Of a stretch of 64,000 bases of DNA, positions 17,047-25,406 are shown in pieces. Every line of letters starts with the position of its first letter. The first letter of the stretch is position 1. Source of the stretch: Amycolatopsis bullii. GTDB taxonomy: Bacteria > Actinomycetota > Actinomycetes > Mycobacteriales > Pseudonocardiaceae. A model generated the notes under the pieces. That model did not search any database, had not been told where the DNA came from, and saw only the letters and a program-made list of their open reading frames with translations. Location: NCBI RefSeq assembly GCF_014654205.1, contig NZ_BNAW01000005.1, forward strand, positions 186,001 through 250,000, given 5' to 3'. Made by a program: the position numbers and the translations under genes.

Positions 17047-17528
17047 CTGGCCCCCACCGCGGCGGGAAGTGCTTTCGAGAAGGACAACCGCGTCCGGGGA
17101 ACGGCGTGGACGTCGAAGTGCGGTGTGTAGCCGGTGGCCAGGTAGAGCCCGCGAGCCTCGGGTTGGTTCGGGCCGGTGGTGAGGAAGATCCGGGTGTACC
17201 CACGACGGCCGGCTTCGGCCTCCAGTTCGGCGACGACACGGCGGCCGAGGCCGTGGCCGCGGTGCGCGCGATGAGTCCAGATCCGCTTGAGCTCCGCGGT
17301 TTCTTCGTCGTAGCGCTGGAAAGCTCCGCCCGCGACGGCGGCGCCGTCCGTCAGGAGCAGCAACAATCCGCCGTGTGGCGGAGCGAACCGCTCGGGTGGG
17401 TACTCGCGGAGTTCGAAGTGGACGTCGTTGAGCACGCGGTGGTAGCGCGACGAATACTCGCGGGCCAGGTCGGCGAGCAAGGGCCGGACCCGCGGATCAG
17501 ACTGGGCGACCCAGACGGATTCGGGCAT
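17043..17528 (-). CDS. GNAT family N-acetyltransferase
   Basis: 161 residues using the ATG at 17528; an in-frame GTG at 17585 lacks a ribosome site and would fall upstream of the fold. The acetyl-CoA loop is [20 protein letters not shown], with LKRIWTH before it and [20 protein letters not shown] after it. First gene of the importer operon. In the B. subtilis ytmI operon a GNAT likewise heads a set of polar amino-acid ABC genes and flavin monooxygenases and N-acetylates S-(2-succino)cysteine; I infer a similar N-acetylation of the imported amino acid here. Confidence 0.88.
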   Translation of the reverse strand: MPESVWVAQSDPRVRPLLADLAREYSSRYHRVLNDVHFELREYPPERFAPPHGGLLLLLTDGAAVAGGAFQRYDEETAELKRIWTHRAHRGHGLGRRVVAELEAEAGRRGYTRIFLTTGPNQPEARGLYLATGYTPHFDVHAVPRTRLSFSKALPAAVGAR

Positions 17529-17558
17529 GGGGTACCTGTTCCGGAAAAGGAAAGGAAA

Positions 17559-17576
17559 GAAAGCGCTGACGCTTTC
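17559..17576. promoter_or_regulatory. Inverted repeat in the leader of the GNAT-ABC operon
   Basis: GAAAGCG-CTGA-CGCTTTC, seven matched bases on each side, 31 bases upstream of the GNAT start in the 162-bp interval shared with the divergent monooxygenase operon. It could bind the nearby LysR regulator or fold as an RNA hairpin. Confidence 0.5.
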
Positions 17577-17690
17577 CGCTGACACCGACGAACCCTAGGA
17601 AGCGCGCCGAGCCCGGTCAACGAGCCGACCGCGGATTCCACATCCTGAACGTCCGTGCATCGCGGCGGCGCACCGGATACCTGTGGAGAC

Positions 17691-18665
17691 ATGACTTCTC
17701 GCAGTCTGCACGTCGCCGCGGAGCTGGACGGCGAGCTGTCGCCCGGCGCGTTGGCGGGCATCGTCGCCACCGCCGAACGGGCGGGGTTCACCTTCGCCAC
17801 CTTCGACGACTCACCGCTGCCACCTCCCGGCGGTCCACGGCTCGACGCAACCGCACGCGCGGCGTACGTCGCGACGCTGACCGACCGGCTCGGGCTCGCC
17901 CCGGCCTCGAACGTCACCACGGCCGAGCCGTTCCACCTGGCCGCGCAGCTGGCCAGTCTCGACCACGCCTCGCACGGACGGGCGGCCTGGGTGGTCGGCG
18001 CCGACGGCTCGGCCGAGGCCCTGGCCACCGTCGGCGGATCCCGGCTCGATCCGGACGCGCTGCACCACGAAGTCGCCGACGTCGTCGGAGTCGTGCGCAA
18101 GCTGTGGGATTCCTGGGAGGACGACGCCGTCATCAAGGACGTCGCCACCGGGCGGTACCTCGACCCCGACAAGGTCCACCACGTCGACTTCACCGGAACG
18201 CGGTTCTCCGTCAAAGGCCCTCTGATCACCCCGCGACCACCGCAGGGCAGACCGGTCGTGCTCGCCTCCGACGCCTTGGCCGAAGCCGCCCGCCCGGACA
18301 TCGTGCTCGTGGGTGGCGCCGGGCTCGACGACGTCCGCAACCGCGCCGCGCGGGCGCGGGAGACGGGCGCTCCCCTCGTCTTCGCGGAGGTCGAGGTCCA
18401 GCTCGGCGACGCCGGACGTCGGACGCACCACGACCGCCTGCGCTACACCGGGTCCGCGCTCGGCCTGACCGAACTGCTGGGCTGGCTGGCCACGAGCGTC
18501 GACGGCGTCCGCCTGCACCTCGCGGACCAGGCCGCCGATCTGCCGGCGCTGGCCGGTGAGGTACTGCCGGCGCTGCGCAGCGAGGGTCTGCTCATCCCGC
18601 CGCGACCCGGCGACACGCTGCGTGCGTCTCTCGGCCTGCCGCGCGCGGAAAGCGTGTTCGCATGA
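17691..18665 (+). CDS. Luciferase-like (LLM class) flavin-dependent oxidoreductase
   Basis: 324 residues, ATG after GTGGAGAC. Beta-alpha barrel flavoprotein: LAGIVATAERAGFTFATFDD, YVATLTDRLGLAPASNVTTA, HLAAQLASLDHASHGRAAWV, then the large DDDAVIK/KVHHVDFTG insert with SVKGPLITPRPPQGRPVV. It reads like a partner of the NtaA/SnaA/DszA group and corresponds in order to YtmO of the B. subtilis ytmI operon. It overlaps the next gene by ATGA, so the two flavin enzymes are coupled. FMN reductase is not encoded here. Substrate inferred to be an N-acetylated S-substituted cysteine or a similar compound. Confidence 0.85.
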   Translation: MTSRSLHVAAELDGELSPGALAGIVATAERAGFTFATFDDSPLPPPGGPRLDATARAAYVATLTDRLGLAPASNVTTAEPFHLAAQLASLDHASHGRAAWVVGADGSAEALATVGGSRLDPDALHHEVADVVGVVRKLWDSWEDDAVIKDVATGRYLDPDKVHHVDFTGTRFSVKGPLITPRPPQGRPVVLASDALAEAARPDIVLVGGAGLDDVRNRAARARETGAPLVFAEVEVQLGDAGRRTHHDRLRYTGSALGLTELLGWLATSVDGVRLHLADQAADLPALAGEVLPALRSEGLLIPPRPGDTLRASLGLPRAESVFA

Positions 18666-19933
18666 GCACGCGACTGCACCTCGGCGTGTTCTACACCGGC
18701 GTCGGCCCGCAGTTCCTCTGGGACGACCCGTCGAACGCCGACCACACCGCGATCGAGACGTACGTGTCGGTGGCGCGGACCCTCGAGCGCGGCCTGTTCG
18801 ACGCGTTCTTCCTCGGCGAGGGCCTGCGGGTGCGGGAGAACCGCGGACGCGTCCACGCCCTCGACGTCGCCGGCCGCCCGGACGCGATCACCCAGCTGAG
18901 CGCGCTGGCCGCCGCCACCACCCGGATCGGGCTGGTCGCCACCCAGAACACCACCTACAACTTCCCGGCCGACCTCGCCCGCCGCTTGTCCTCTTTGGAC
19001 TTCTTGTCCGGCGGCCGGGCGGGCTGGAACATCGTCACGACCGACAACGCCTGGACCGGCGCCAACTTCCGCCGTGGCGGCTGGCTGGCCCACGAGCGCC
19101 GGTACGAGCGGGCGGAGCAGTTCGTCGAAGCCGCCCTGGCGCTCTGGTCGGGGAACACGCTGGTGGACCGGCACACCGACCTGGTGAACGTGCGGGCGGC
19201 CCCGACCGTGCCGCCCAGCCCGCAGGGCCGTCCGGTGCTGTTCCAGGCCGGCGACTCCTCCGGCGGCCGTGAACTGGCGGCGAAGTACGCGGACGTCGTC
19301 TTCTCGGCCAACACCGCCTACGACAAGGCCCTCGCCTACGCCGAAGACCTGCGCGCCCGCCTCGCCCGCCACGGCCGGCCCGCCGACGCCGTCCGCATCC
19401 TGCCCGGCGCGACCGTCGTCCTCGGCGACACCCCCGCCGACGCGGCCGAGCGGGCGGAGGACATCCGTCGGCGCCAGATCACGCCCCAGCGCGCGCTGGC
19501 GTTCCTCGAGCAGTACTGGGGGCGGGACCTGTCGGCGTACGACCCGCGCGGTCCGCTGCCGGACATCGACCCCGTCGAGAACGAGCTCGACCCGTCACGC
19601 GGGACGATTTCGATCGCCGACCGGACCGGGAAGCTGGACCGGATCCAGCCGTGGCGGGAGCTGGCCGAGGCGAAGAAGCTGTCCATCCACCAGCTCGTGC
19701 TCGAGGTCCAGCCGCGCCAGCACGGCTTCGTCGGCACACCGGGGCAGGTCGCCGACGAGTGGGCGCACTACGTCCGCACCCGCGCGGTGGACGGGTTCAA
19801 CATCAGCCCGCACCTGGTCCCGGCGGCGCTCGACGACATCGTCGACCGACTGGTGCCCGAACTGCAGGACCGCGGCGTCTACCGCACCGAGTACGAGGGC
19901 ACGACGTTGCGCGAGCACCTGGAGCTGCCTTAG
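18662..19933 (+). CDS. NtaA/SnaA/DszA family FMN-dependent monooxygenase
   Basis: 423 residues. Hallmarks: LHLGVFYTGVGPQFLWDDP, ERGLFDAFFLGEGLRVREN, TTRIGLVATQNTTYNFPADL, ARRLSSLDFLSGGRAGWNIV and TTDNAWTGANFRRGG, VLFQAGDSSGGRELAAKYAD, and the late GTPGQVADEW and VDGFNISPHLVP. This two-component family cleaves C-N or C-S bonds with FMNH2 and oxygen (nitrilotriacetate, dibenzothiophene sulfone, S-succinocysteine derivatives via YtnJ). It is the second gene of the coupled pair; the divergent GNAT-ABC operon probably delivers its substrate. A 30-base echo of its 3' part (25 of 30 identical) occurs downstream at 20009-20038. Confidence 0.92.
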   Translation: MSTRLHLGVFYTGVGPQFLWDDPSNADHTAIETYVSVARTLERGLFDAFFLGEGLRVRENRGRVHALDVAGRPDAITQLSALAAATTRIGLVATQNTTYNFPADLARRLSSLDFLSGGRAGWNIVTTDNAWTGANFRRGGWLAHERRYERAEQFVEAALALWSGNTLVDRHTDLVNVRAAPTVPPSPQGRPVLFQAGDSSGGRELAAKYADVVFSANTAYDKALAYAEDLRARLARHGRPADAVRILPGATVVLGDTPADAAERAEDIRRRQITPQRALAFLEQYWGRDLSAYDPRGPLPDIDPVENELDPSRGTISIADRTGKLDRIQPWRELAEAKKLSIHQLVLEVQPRQHGFVGTPGQVADEWAHYVRTRAVDGFNISPHLVPAALDDIVDRLVPELQDRGVYRTEYEGTTLREHLELP

Positions 19934-20165
19934 CGCAGCTGCCCCCCGGCTTCGCGGCGCCGACGCTGGACCTCCGGGCCGGCGACCGGCGCCGCCGACA
20001 GCAGCCGCGTGGCGGAGGCGAAGAACCTGTCCACTCACGATCCACCGGTACGGGCAGCTCCCGTCGCCGGCGAGGCGGGTGACCCACGCGGAGAACCCGG
20101 CCGGGGCCCGGACCTCGTCGGTGGCCGGCAGACCGATGCCGTCTTCGTGCAGCCGGGGCCGAGCG

Positions 20166-21014
20166 TCAGTCACCGAAAGCCGCCCGGTGCGCCGTCGCGC
20201 AGTGGGACGGCAGGTCGGCCGGGACGACGACGCTGCCGGTGACCGTCGTGCGGGGGTCGAGCGGGATCGCGCGCACCCGGGTCGAGTGCAGCTCCGCCAC
20301 CTGGTCGGCGGGCAGTACCGTCCAGCTGCGCGGGTCGGAGCCGACCTCCACGATCGTGTCGCCGACCGTGGCCGCGCGGTGCCCCACCCGGGCCGGGGCG
20401 CCGGCCTCCCGCAGCGCCGTGACCACGGACGGGTCGTGGTCCTGGGAAGTCCGGAAGGGACCGTCGGCCAGTTGCGCCACGCCGACAGCCGCGCGATCGG
20501 CAGCGGCGTGCCGCGCGGACACGACCGCGAACAGCGACTCGGTCCACGTCGGCAGCACCCGCAGCCCGGGCGCCGCCCGCACGCCCCGCGCCAGCGCCAT
20601 GTCGAGCTCACCCTGTCGCAGGGCGTTCAGGCGCGCGGGCAGCGGCAGGTCGACGAGCACCACGTCGAAGGCCGGGGCCTGCTCGCGCAACGCGTCGATC
20701 CCCCGTTCCAGCCGGGCGGTGAACTGCCCCGTGCCGGTTCCGATGCGCATCACGCCCGCCCGCGGGCTCGCCGCGACCCGGACGCGGTCGGCGGCCGCGA
20801 GCGCCGCGCGTGCCGCGTCGAGCACGCGGTGCCCGGCCGCGGTGAGCCGGACCCGGCGCGGTGAACGGTCGAACAGCCGGACCCCCAATTCGCGTTCCAG
20901 CTGCGCGATCTGCCTGCTGACCGCGGGCTGGGCGATGTGCAGCCGGTCGGCGGCCCGGCCGAAGTGCAGCTCGTCGGCGACCGTGACGAAGTACCGCAAC
21001 GCCCGTAGTTCCAC
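20166..21014 (-). CDS. LysR family transcriptional regulator
   Basis: 282 residues, GTG start after GAGGG. The N-terminal HTH is textbook: LRALRYFVTVADELHFGRAA, RLHIAQPAVSRQIAQLEREL, GVRLFDRS. The effector domain shows GVMRIGTGTGQFTARLERGI and a weakly conserved remainder ending CATAHRAAFGD. It lies between the two flavin-enzyme units and is divergent from the F420-type gene by 91 bp. By analogy with YtlI, the LysR activator of the B. subtilis ytmI operon, it may control the sulfur-amino-acid module; its own divergent neighbour is an equally possible target. Confidence 0.9.
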   Translation of the reverse strand: MELRALRYFVTVADELHFGRAADRLHIAQPAVSRQIAQLERELGVRLFDRSPRRVRLTAAGHRVLDAARAALAAADRVRVAASPRAGVMRIGTGTGQFTARLERGIDALREQAPAFDVVLVDLPLPARLNALRQGELDMALARGVRAAPGLRVLPTWTESLFAVVSARHAAADRAAVGVAQLADGPFRTSQDHDPSVVTALREAGAPARVGHRAATVGDTIVEVGSDPRSWTVLPADQVAELHSTRVRAIPLDPRTTVTGSVVVPADLPSHCATAHRAAFGD

Positions 21015-21105
21015 CGGCCCTCCCCTGCGACGATGCCTTCAGGTTATCGCTGCGCGGGCACCTTGGTCCTGGTTCGCGACGCGCCGTCGTGCTGAAGTCG
21101 AGGGC

Positions 21106-21945
21106 ATGAACATCGATCTCGGCCTGTTCGGCGCCCACCTGCGCGAGCACGAAGTCACCCCGGAAGGCGCGGCGGAAGTCGAGCGGGCCGGCTACGGCAC
21201 CCTCTGGCTGGACGCCTCACCGCCGGCCGACCTCGCCCTTGCCGAGCAGCTGCTCGACGCGACCACCCGGCTGGTCGTCGGCACGAGCGTGGTGAACGTC
21301 TGGACCGCCGACGCGGACACCGTCGCCGCCTCCTACCACCGGATCGAAGCCAAGCACCCCGGCCGGTTCCTGCTCGGTATCGGCATCGGGCACCGCGAGG
21401 TCCACGCCGAATGGGCATCGCCCCACGACACGCTGGTGTCCTATCTGGACCGGCTCGATCGCGCGGGCGTCCCGGCCGGCCAGGTGGTGGTGGCCGCACT
21501 CGGGCCGAGGATGCTGCGCCTGGCCCGCGACCGCACCGCCGGCACCATCCCGTGCATGGTGCCGGCCGAGCACACCCGGCGGGCGCGTTCCGCCATCGGC
21601 GCCGGGAAGCTGCTGCTGCCCGGGCATTTCGCGCTCATCGAGCCGGACGCCGAGCGGGCGCGCGCGATCGCCCGGTCCGCCCCACCCGGAACGGCGCTGG
21701 CCGTCACCAACTACGCGAACAGCCTCCGGCGGCTCGGGTACACCGACGACGACCTCGCCCACGCGGGAAGCGACCGCCTCATCGACGCGCTCGTCGCCCA
21801 CGGCGACCCGGCCACCGTGGCGACACGGCTGCTGACCCATCGGGACGCGGGCGCTGACCAGGTCGGCGTCTACCCCCTCGGCGACGATCCGATCGCCACC
21901 CTCCTCTCGGTCGCCGAAGCGGTGCACGCCGCCGAGGCCGGCTGA
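21106..21945 (+). CDS. LLM class oxidoreductase, probable F420-dependent (TIGR03620-like)
   Basis: 279 residues from the ATG at 21106. Short luciferase-like barrel: LGLFGAHLREHEVTPEGAAE, VERAGYGTLWLDASPPADL, TTRLVVGTSVVNVWTADADT, HPGRFLLGIGIGHREVHAEW, GPRMLRLARDRTAGTIPCMV and a C-terminal HRDAGADQVGVYPLG. The length and the motif VVNVWTAD match the actinobacterial F420-dependent branch rather than FMN monooxygenases. Divergent from the LysR gene. Reaction unknown: hydride transfer to or from F420. Confidence 0.8.
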   Translation: MNIDLGLFGAHLREHEVTPEGAAEVERAGYGTLWLDASPPADLALAEQLLDATTRLVVGTSVVNVWTADADTVAASYHRIEAKHPGRFLLGIGIGHREVHAEWASPHDTLVSYLDRLDRAGVPAGQVVVAALGPRMLRLARDRTAGTIPCMVPAEHTRRARSAIGAGKLLLPGHFALIEPDAERARAIARSAPPGTALAVTNYANSLRRLGYTDDDLAHAGSDRLIDALVAHGDPATVATRLLTHRDAGADQVGVYPLGDDPIATLLSVAEAVHAAEAG

Positions 21946-22347
21946 TCAGGAAACGGAGTTCAGGTAGTGCCGCTGCAGCGGGTTGGCCCGCGTCAGCCCG
22001 GGATTTCCGGCCAGGGCGACGGCCTGTTCCACCGCTTCGATGAGCAGCCTCGTCGCGAGCACCTTCGCCACCCCCGCGTACGCCGCCGCGTCCGGGTCAC
22101 CCTCGTCGGCCCGGCGGGCCGGCCCGAACAGGATCTCCTCCGCTCCGGTGATCCGCGCGGCGATCTCCCCGGCGCCGGTCTGGAACCTCGGCAGGGTGGA
22201 CAGGGGCTTGCCGAGCCCGCTGGGGACGCGCTCCCGGAGGAAACCGGTGAGCCGATCGAGCGCGTTGCGCGCGACACCGAGGTAGATCGCGGGCAGCGCC
22301 AACGGGAGCGTGCTCACCGGCGGCCGACGAGTGTCCGGTGTGGACAA
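21946..22347 (-). pseudogene. C-terminal remnant of an acyl-CoA dehydrogenase
   Basis: The frame reads LPLALPAIYLGVARNALDRL, TGFLRERVPSGLGKPLSTLP, ARRADEGDPDAAAYAGVAKV and VALAGNPGLTRANPLQRHYL, i.e. the four-helix C-terminal domain of acyl-CoA dehydrogenase/SfnB-like flavoproteins. The N-terminal and middle domains are missing and the last about 25 residues after LQRHYLNSV are lost. Its broken 5' end at about 22320 abuts the broken 5' end of the oppositely oriented molybdopterin-protein relic. Relatives with the SfnB name work in sulfur compound use, which would fit the preceding module. Confidence 0.75.
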
Positions 22348-22625
22348 TCCGGCGGGAGCCGCCGCCGGTTGCTGGTCACGAGCGGATCCGCCTCAACCCG
22401 GCCGATGCGGCAGCCCGTGGCATCACGACCGGCGACGTCGTCCGGATCTTCAACGCCCGCGGCGCCTGCCTGGCCCGCGCGGTCCTCGACGACGGCCTCC
22501 GCCCGGGCGTGGTCCAGCTTCCGACCGGCGTCTGGTTCGACCCGGTCGACGACCGCCCCACCGGCCCACTGTGCGCTCACGGCCACCCGAACGTCCTGAC
22601 CCCCCGGGCGAAACGCGGCGGGTGA
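22338..22625 (+). pseudogene. C-terminal fragment of a molybdopterin oxidoreductase (BisC/TorA-like)
   Basis: AGHERIRLNPADAAARGITT, GDVVRIFNARGACLARAV, LRPGVVQLPTGVWFDPVDD and LCAHGHPNVLTP are the molydop_binding barrel of DMSO reductase-family enzymes such as biotin or TMAO sulfoxide reductase. About 600 N-terminal residues are missing, and the chain stops where relatives continue with the GTSRLAQG element. The in-frame GTG at 22338 has no ribosome site. Decayed gene, possibly once handling sulfoxides. Confidence 0.75.
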
Positions 22626-22819
22626 CCACACCCGTCCACGGCGTGACTCCGGCCCTGTACCTGACCGGAACGGTGCACCTCGTCCCGCTGCTCACCGACG
22701 CGCACTCGGGGGCGGTCCCCTGGACAGTGGCGGTGATCGTCGCCGTCTTCGCCGAGCTCGTCGTCGCGCTGCTCGTCCGACGCCGCCGACGGGTACCGGA
22801 GTCCTCGAGCAGCGCGTGA
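22622..22819 (+). CDS. Possible small membrane protein or fragment
   Basis: A 65-codon frame from a GTG overlapping the previous stop. It has a hydrophobic helix (VPWTVAVIVAVFAELVVALL) followed by VRRRRRVPESSSSA, an inside-positive anchor. There is no convincing ribosome site, and it directly follows two relics, so it may be the C-terminal end of a lost membrane protein rather than a gene. No family recognised. Confidence 0.3.
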   Translation: MTTPVHGVTPALYLTGTVHLVPLLTDAHSGAVPWTVAVIVAVFAELVVALLVRRRRRVPESSSSA

Positions 22820-22902
22820 TTTTGTACTGTTCACCTCGGGTTCATCTCTCGGTCGTCTCATGGGGCATGTTGTCCGTACCACAGCCGACCGGAAGGTGAA
22901 CG

Positions 22903-23115
22903 ATGAGCACGTTGGACACGATGGCCTCCGAGCAGCTCGACACCCACCTCGCCCAGCTCGAAGACCGCTTGGGCCGCGACTACGCGAACGTCACCCGCAC
23001 CCGGCTGCGCGCCATGATCGACCGAGAGCGCGCCCGGTTCGCCGGCGCCCGCATCCACGCCTTCGTCCCGATCCTCATCGAACGGGCGGTCCGGACCGCG
23101 CTGGCCGCTACTTGA
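22903..23115 (+). CDS. Small three-helix bundle protein (copy 1)
   Basis: 70 residues with GGAAGG ahead of the ATG. Nearly all helix: LDTHLAQLEDRLGRDYANVT, RTRLRAMIDRERARFAGARI, HAFVPILIERAVRTAL. It matches the actinobacterial 'three-helix bundle dimerisation domain' small proteins; a paralogue is encoded at 45121-45342 with the same order of motifs (V-x-AAI-x-x-ERRRF, V-R-S-F-L-P-V-L-V-E-R). Function unknown; likely a homodimeric adaptor. It overlaps the end of the convergent gene by 8 bases. Confidence 0.75.
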   Translation: MSTLDTMASEQLDTHLAQLEDRLGRDYANVTRTRLRAMIDRERARFAGARIHAFVPILIERAVRTALAAT

Positions 23116-23896
23116 AGATCGCGATGGGGTGCACGATGAGCTCCCCGCGGTGTGGGTCCCAGTCCTCGACGCGGCCGAGGCACTGGGCGTGGAAGGTGCC
23201 GTCGGGGACCTCGTCGGCGTCGCGGAACCCGCGGATGCCGCACCGGAAGCGCACCCGCGGCCCGGCGAGCGGGTCGGCCGGGTCGCCGTAGGCGGCGATG
23301 AAGGTCGTGTAGCCGGGTTCGTCGGAGCGGACCCGGCGGAACAGGCCCTTCATCGACACGAACGCGTCCATGCCGCGCAGCCGCGCCGTGCGCAGCCGCG
23401 TGCTGTCCGGCCCGTCGGCCCAGCCGAGCGCGGCGACCAGGGCCTTGTTCTGCACCAGTTCGCGCTTGACGAGGTCGACGTACACGATGTCGTCGCGCTT
23501 CTCCAGCACTTCCATCACCATGCCGATGACGGTGATCGGCTCGGCGCGTTCGATGTACCGGCTGAACACCTCTTCGGTCCTGTTCCGCTCCCCGGTCGCT
23601 TCTCCGGCCGGGAACCTGATCCTCCCGTTGATCGACCGGCCACGGTGGGAGCGCCTCTCGATTTCCTTCTCCAGCGCTTCGCTGTAGCGGTCCTGCTGGT
23701 ACAACCCCATCACCGAGTTGTGGTGCAGGTAGAACGCGATCCCGCTGATCGGGCCGGTGCCCTGGCCGCGGTGTGCGCGACGCCAGTGCCGCACGAGGAT
23801 CACGCCCGCGGCCAGCAGGAGCAGCAGCGTCAGGATCCAGACGCCCCACCAGATTCCCCAGGTGCTCCGGTAGAGGGAGCCGTCATCGGCAGCCAC
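23108..23896 (-). CDS. Membrane-anchored protein of unknown function, third gene of the VWA operon
   Basis: 262 residues from the GTG at 23896 (GGAGACCC upstream), which overlaps the VWA gene's stop by 14 bases. One N-terminal helix (WWGVWILTLLLLLAAGVIL) followed by HWRRAH anchors it; the rest is soluble: HHNSVMGLYQQDRYSEALEK, TVIGMVMEVLEKRDDIVYVD, DAFVSMKGLFRRV, GIRGFRDADEVPDGTFHAQC, LGRVEDWDPHRGELIVHPIA. No catalytic motif is recognised. Being coupled to the two surface proteins upstream, it may be their cytosolic or membrane partner. Confidence 0.75.
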   Translation of the reverse strand: MAADDGSLYRSTWGIWWGVWILTLLLLLAAGVILVRHWRRAHRGQGTGPISGIAFYLHHNSVMGLYQQDRYSEALEKEIERRSHRGRSINGRIRFPAGEATGERNRTEEVFSRYIERAEPITVIGMVMEVLEKRDDIVYVDLVKRELVQNKALVAALGWADGPDSTRLRTARLRGMDAFVSMKGLFRRVRSDEPGYTTFIAAYGDPADPLAGPRVRFRCGIRGFRDADEVPDGTFHAQCLGRVEDWDPHRGELIVHPIAIFK

Positions 23897-25406
23897 GGGT
23901 CTCCTTGAAAGCGTCGAGCAGGGACGTCGCCGTCGCGTCGGCCAGCCGGCCACCGGTCGCGGCGGCGACCCGGCCGAGTTCGGCCGCGTCCGCTTCGCCG
24001 AACCGCACGGCGTAGGTGTGCACTCCGGGCGGCGCGGGACGACGCAGGAACTCGTCGGCCCCCAGCCCCGCGTTGTTCTCACCGTCGGTCATCAGCACGA
24101 TGGACACCGGTTCGGTCTTCGCGAACTCCGCTGCCTTGCCGTAGGCGTACGCCAGCGCCGACCAGACCGCCGTGGCGCTGTCGAACTCTTCGGTGTCGAG
24201 GAAGCCGCGCACGGCCGCGAGGTCGGCAGGCCCCTCGACGGCGAAGTCGCGCTCGGCGAGAACGCGGCCGCCGAAGCGGATCATCGTGATCTTCTCGCCA
24301 CGGTAGAACCGCTCGAACTCCGCCTCGCCGGCCCCGGTCAGCGCGTCGAACGCGGTGCGCAGCGCGGTGATCCGGCCGCCCCGCATCGAGCCGGAGAAGT
24401 CGAGCACGAAGACGACGTGGCCGGGTGTGCGGCCCTGCGGGTCCGCATAGTAGGCGAGCAGCTTGTCCACAACGTCCTGGTCGTCGGGGAAGTACAGCGC
24501 GGTGCCGACGCTCTTCGGCAGACGCGGTTCGAGCGGCACGCCTTCGGTGGCCGGACGGCGGAGCGTGCGTTCCATGATCTTCCGCTGGGTTTCCGGGCGC
24601 TTCAGCCAGTCGGTGACCCGCTCGTACGCGCCGCGCTTGCCGGGGTCGAGCAGCAGCAGCGGGTACTCCGACTGCATGATCCCGTCCCGCGGGTAGATCA
24701 GTTCCAGCGGCGCGGTGAGCCTCCCGCTCGCGTTGAGCGAAAGCAGCGTGGACTCGTAGCCGATCACCGCGTCCACCTCGGTCTGGTGCGCGGCGAAGAG
24801 GTCGACCAGCGCGCCGGAGCTGGTCGCGGTGAGCGACTGCCCGGTTCGGAACCCCCGCAGCCGGTCGCAGACGACATCCTGCGGCCGCAGCGCGGCGCCG
24901 GTGCCCGCGGCCGCGGTGGCGACGCCGACCAGCGCCGACAGCCCGCTCGCCGACCGGGCCGGATCGGCCATGGCGAACCGCAGCGAGCCCGCCGCGGCGG
25001 CGTCGGCGAAGTCCGCCCAAGAGACGTCCGGGTGGCGGCTGCGCAGTGCGGCCGCGACCGCCGGCTTCACGCCGATGACGATGGGCGAGAGCATGATCCG
25101 CGTGGCGGCCGGGCGTTCGCCGGTGAAGCCGGACTTGCGCAGCTTGAGCTGGAAGTACCGGTCGGTGGACAGCCAGGCCAGGTCGTGGTGGTACTGCCCG
25201 GGGGTGAGCGCGGTCCCGGCGTCGACGGTGCCCTGCAGGTCGAGGTCCAACCGGATTCCGGTGTCCGCGCGCAGGTCGTCGAGGATCGGCCCGAGATCGG
25301 CGAGCTCGGAGCTGGCCAGCACGCTCAGCCGCTGCTCGCCCGGCCCGCCCGTGCACGCGGTCGCCGCCAGGACCGCGGCCAGCAGCATCGCGACGAGCCG
25401 CTTCAC
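23883..25406 (-). CDS. Lipoprotein with solute-binding-like and VWA domains
   Basis: 507 residues; the GTG start overlaps the upstream stop (GTGA). The signal peptide ends in a lipobox (LAATAC). Residues 25-310 resemble an extracellular type 2 solute-binding fold (LADLGPILDDLRADTGIRLD, YHHDLAWLSTDRYFQLKL, IMLSPIVIGVKPAVAAAL, GIMQSEYPLLLLDPGKRGAY). From about 325 comes a VWA domain with the MIDAS motif VFVLDFSGSMRGG (first Asp about 336), a later Thr in ATAVWSALAY, and the closing Asp in SIVLMTDGENNAG. It is anchored on the outer face of the membrane and predicted to bind a divalent cation and a partner. No transporter genes are adjacent. Confidence 0.85.
   Translation of the reverse strand: MKRLVAMLLAAVLAATACTGGPGEQRLSVLASSELADLGPILDDLRADTGIRLDLDLQGTVDAGTALTPGQYHHDLAWLSTDRYFQLKLRKSGFTGERPAATRIMLSPIVIGVKPAVAAALRSRHPDVSWADFADAAAAGSLRFAMADPARSASGLSALVGVATAAAGTGAALRPQDVVCDRLRGFRTGQSLTATSSGALVDLFAAHQTEVDAVIGYESTLLSLNASGRLTAPLELIYPRDGIMQSEYPLLLLDPGKRGAYERVTDWLKRPETQRKIMERTLRRPATEGVPLEPRLPKSVGTALYFPDDQDVVDKLLAYYADPQGRTPGHVVFVLDFSGSMRGGRITALRTAFDALTGAGEAEFERFYRGEKITMIRFGGRVLAERDFAVEGPADLAAVRGFLDTEEFDSATAVWSALAYAYGKAAEFAKTEPVSIVLMTDGENNAGLGADEFLRRPAPPGVHTYAVRFGEADAAELGRVAAATGGRLADATATSLLDAFKETRGCR

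Noticed and set aside
19934..20165. Minus-strand reading continuing past the LysR stop (LHEDGIGLPATDEVRAPAGF)
   Set aside because: It looks protein-like but has no start, no ribosome site and no recognisable family; a chance frame or unidentifiable relic.
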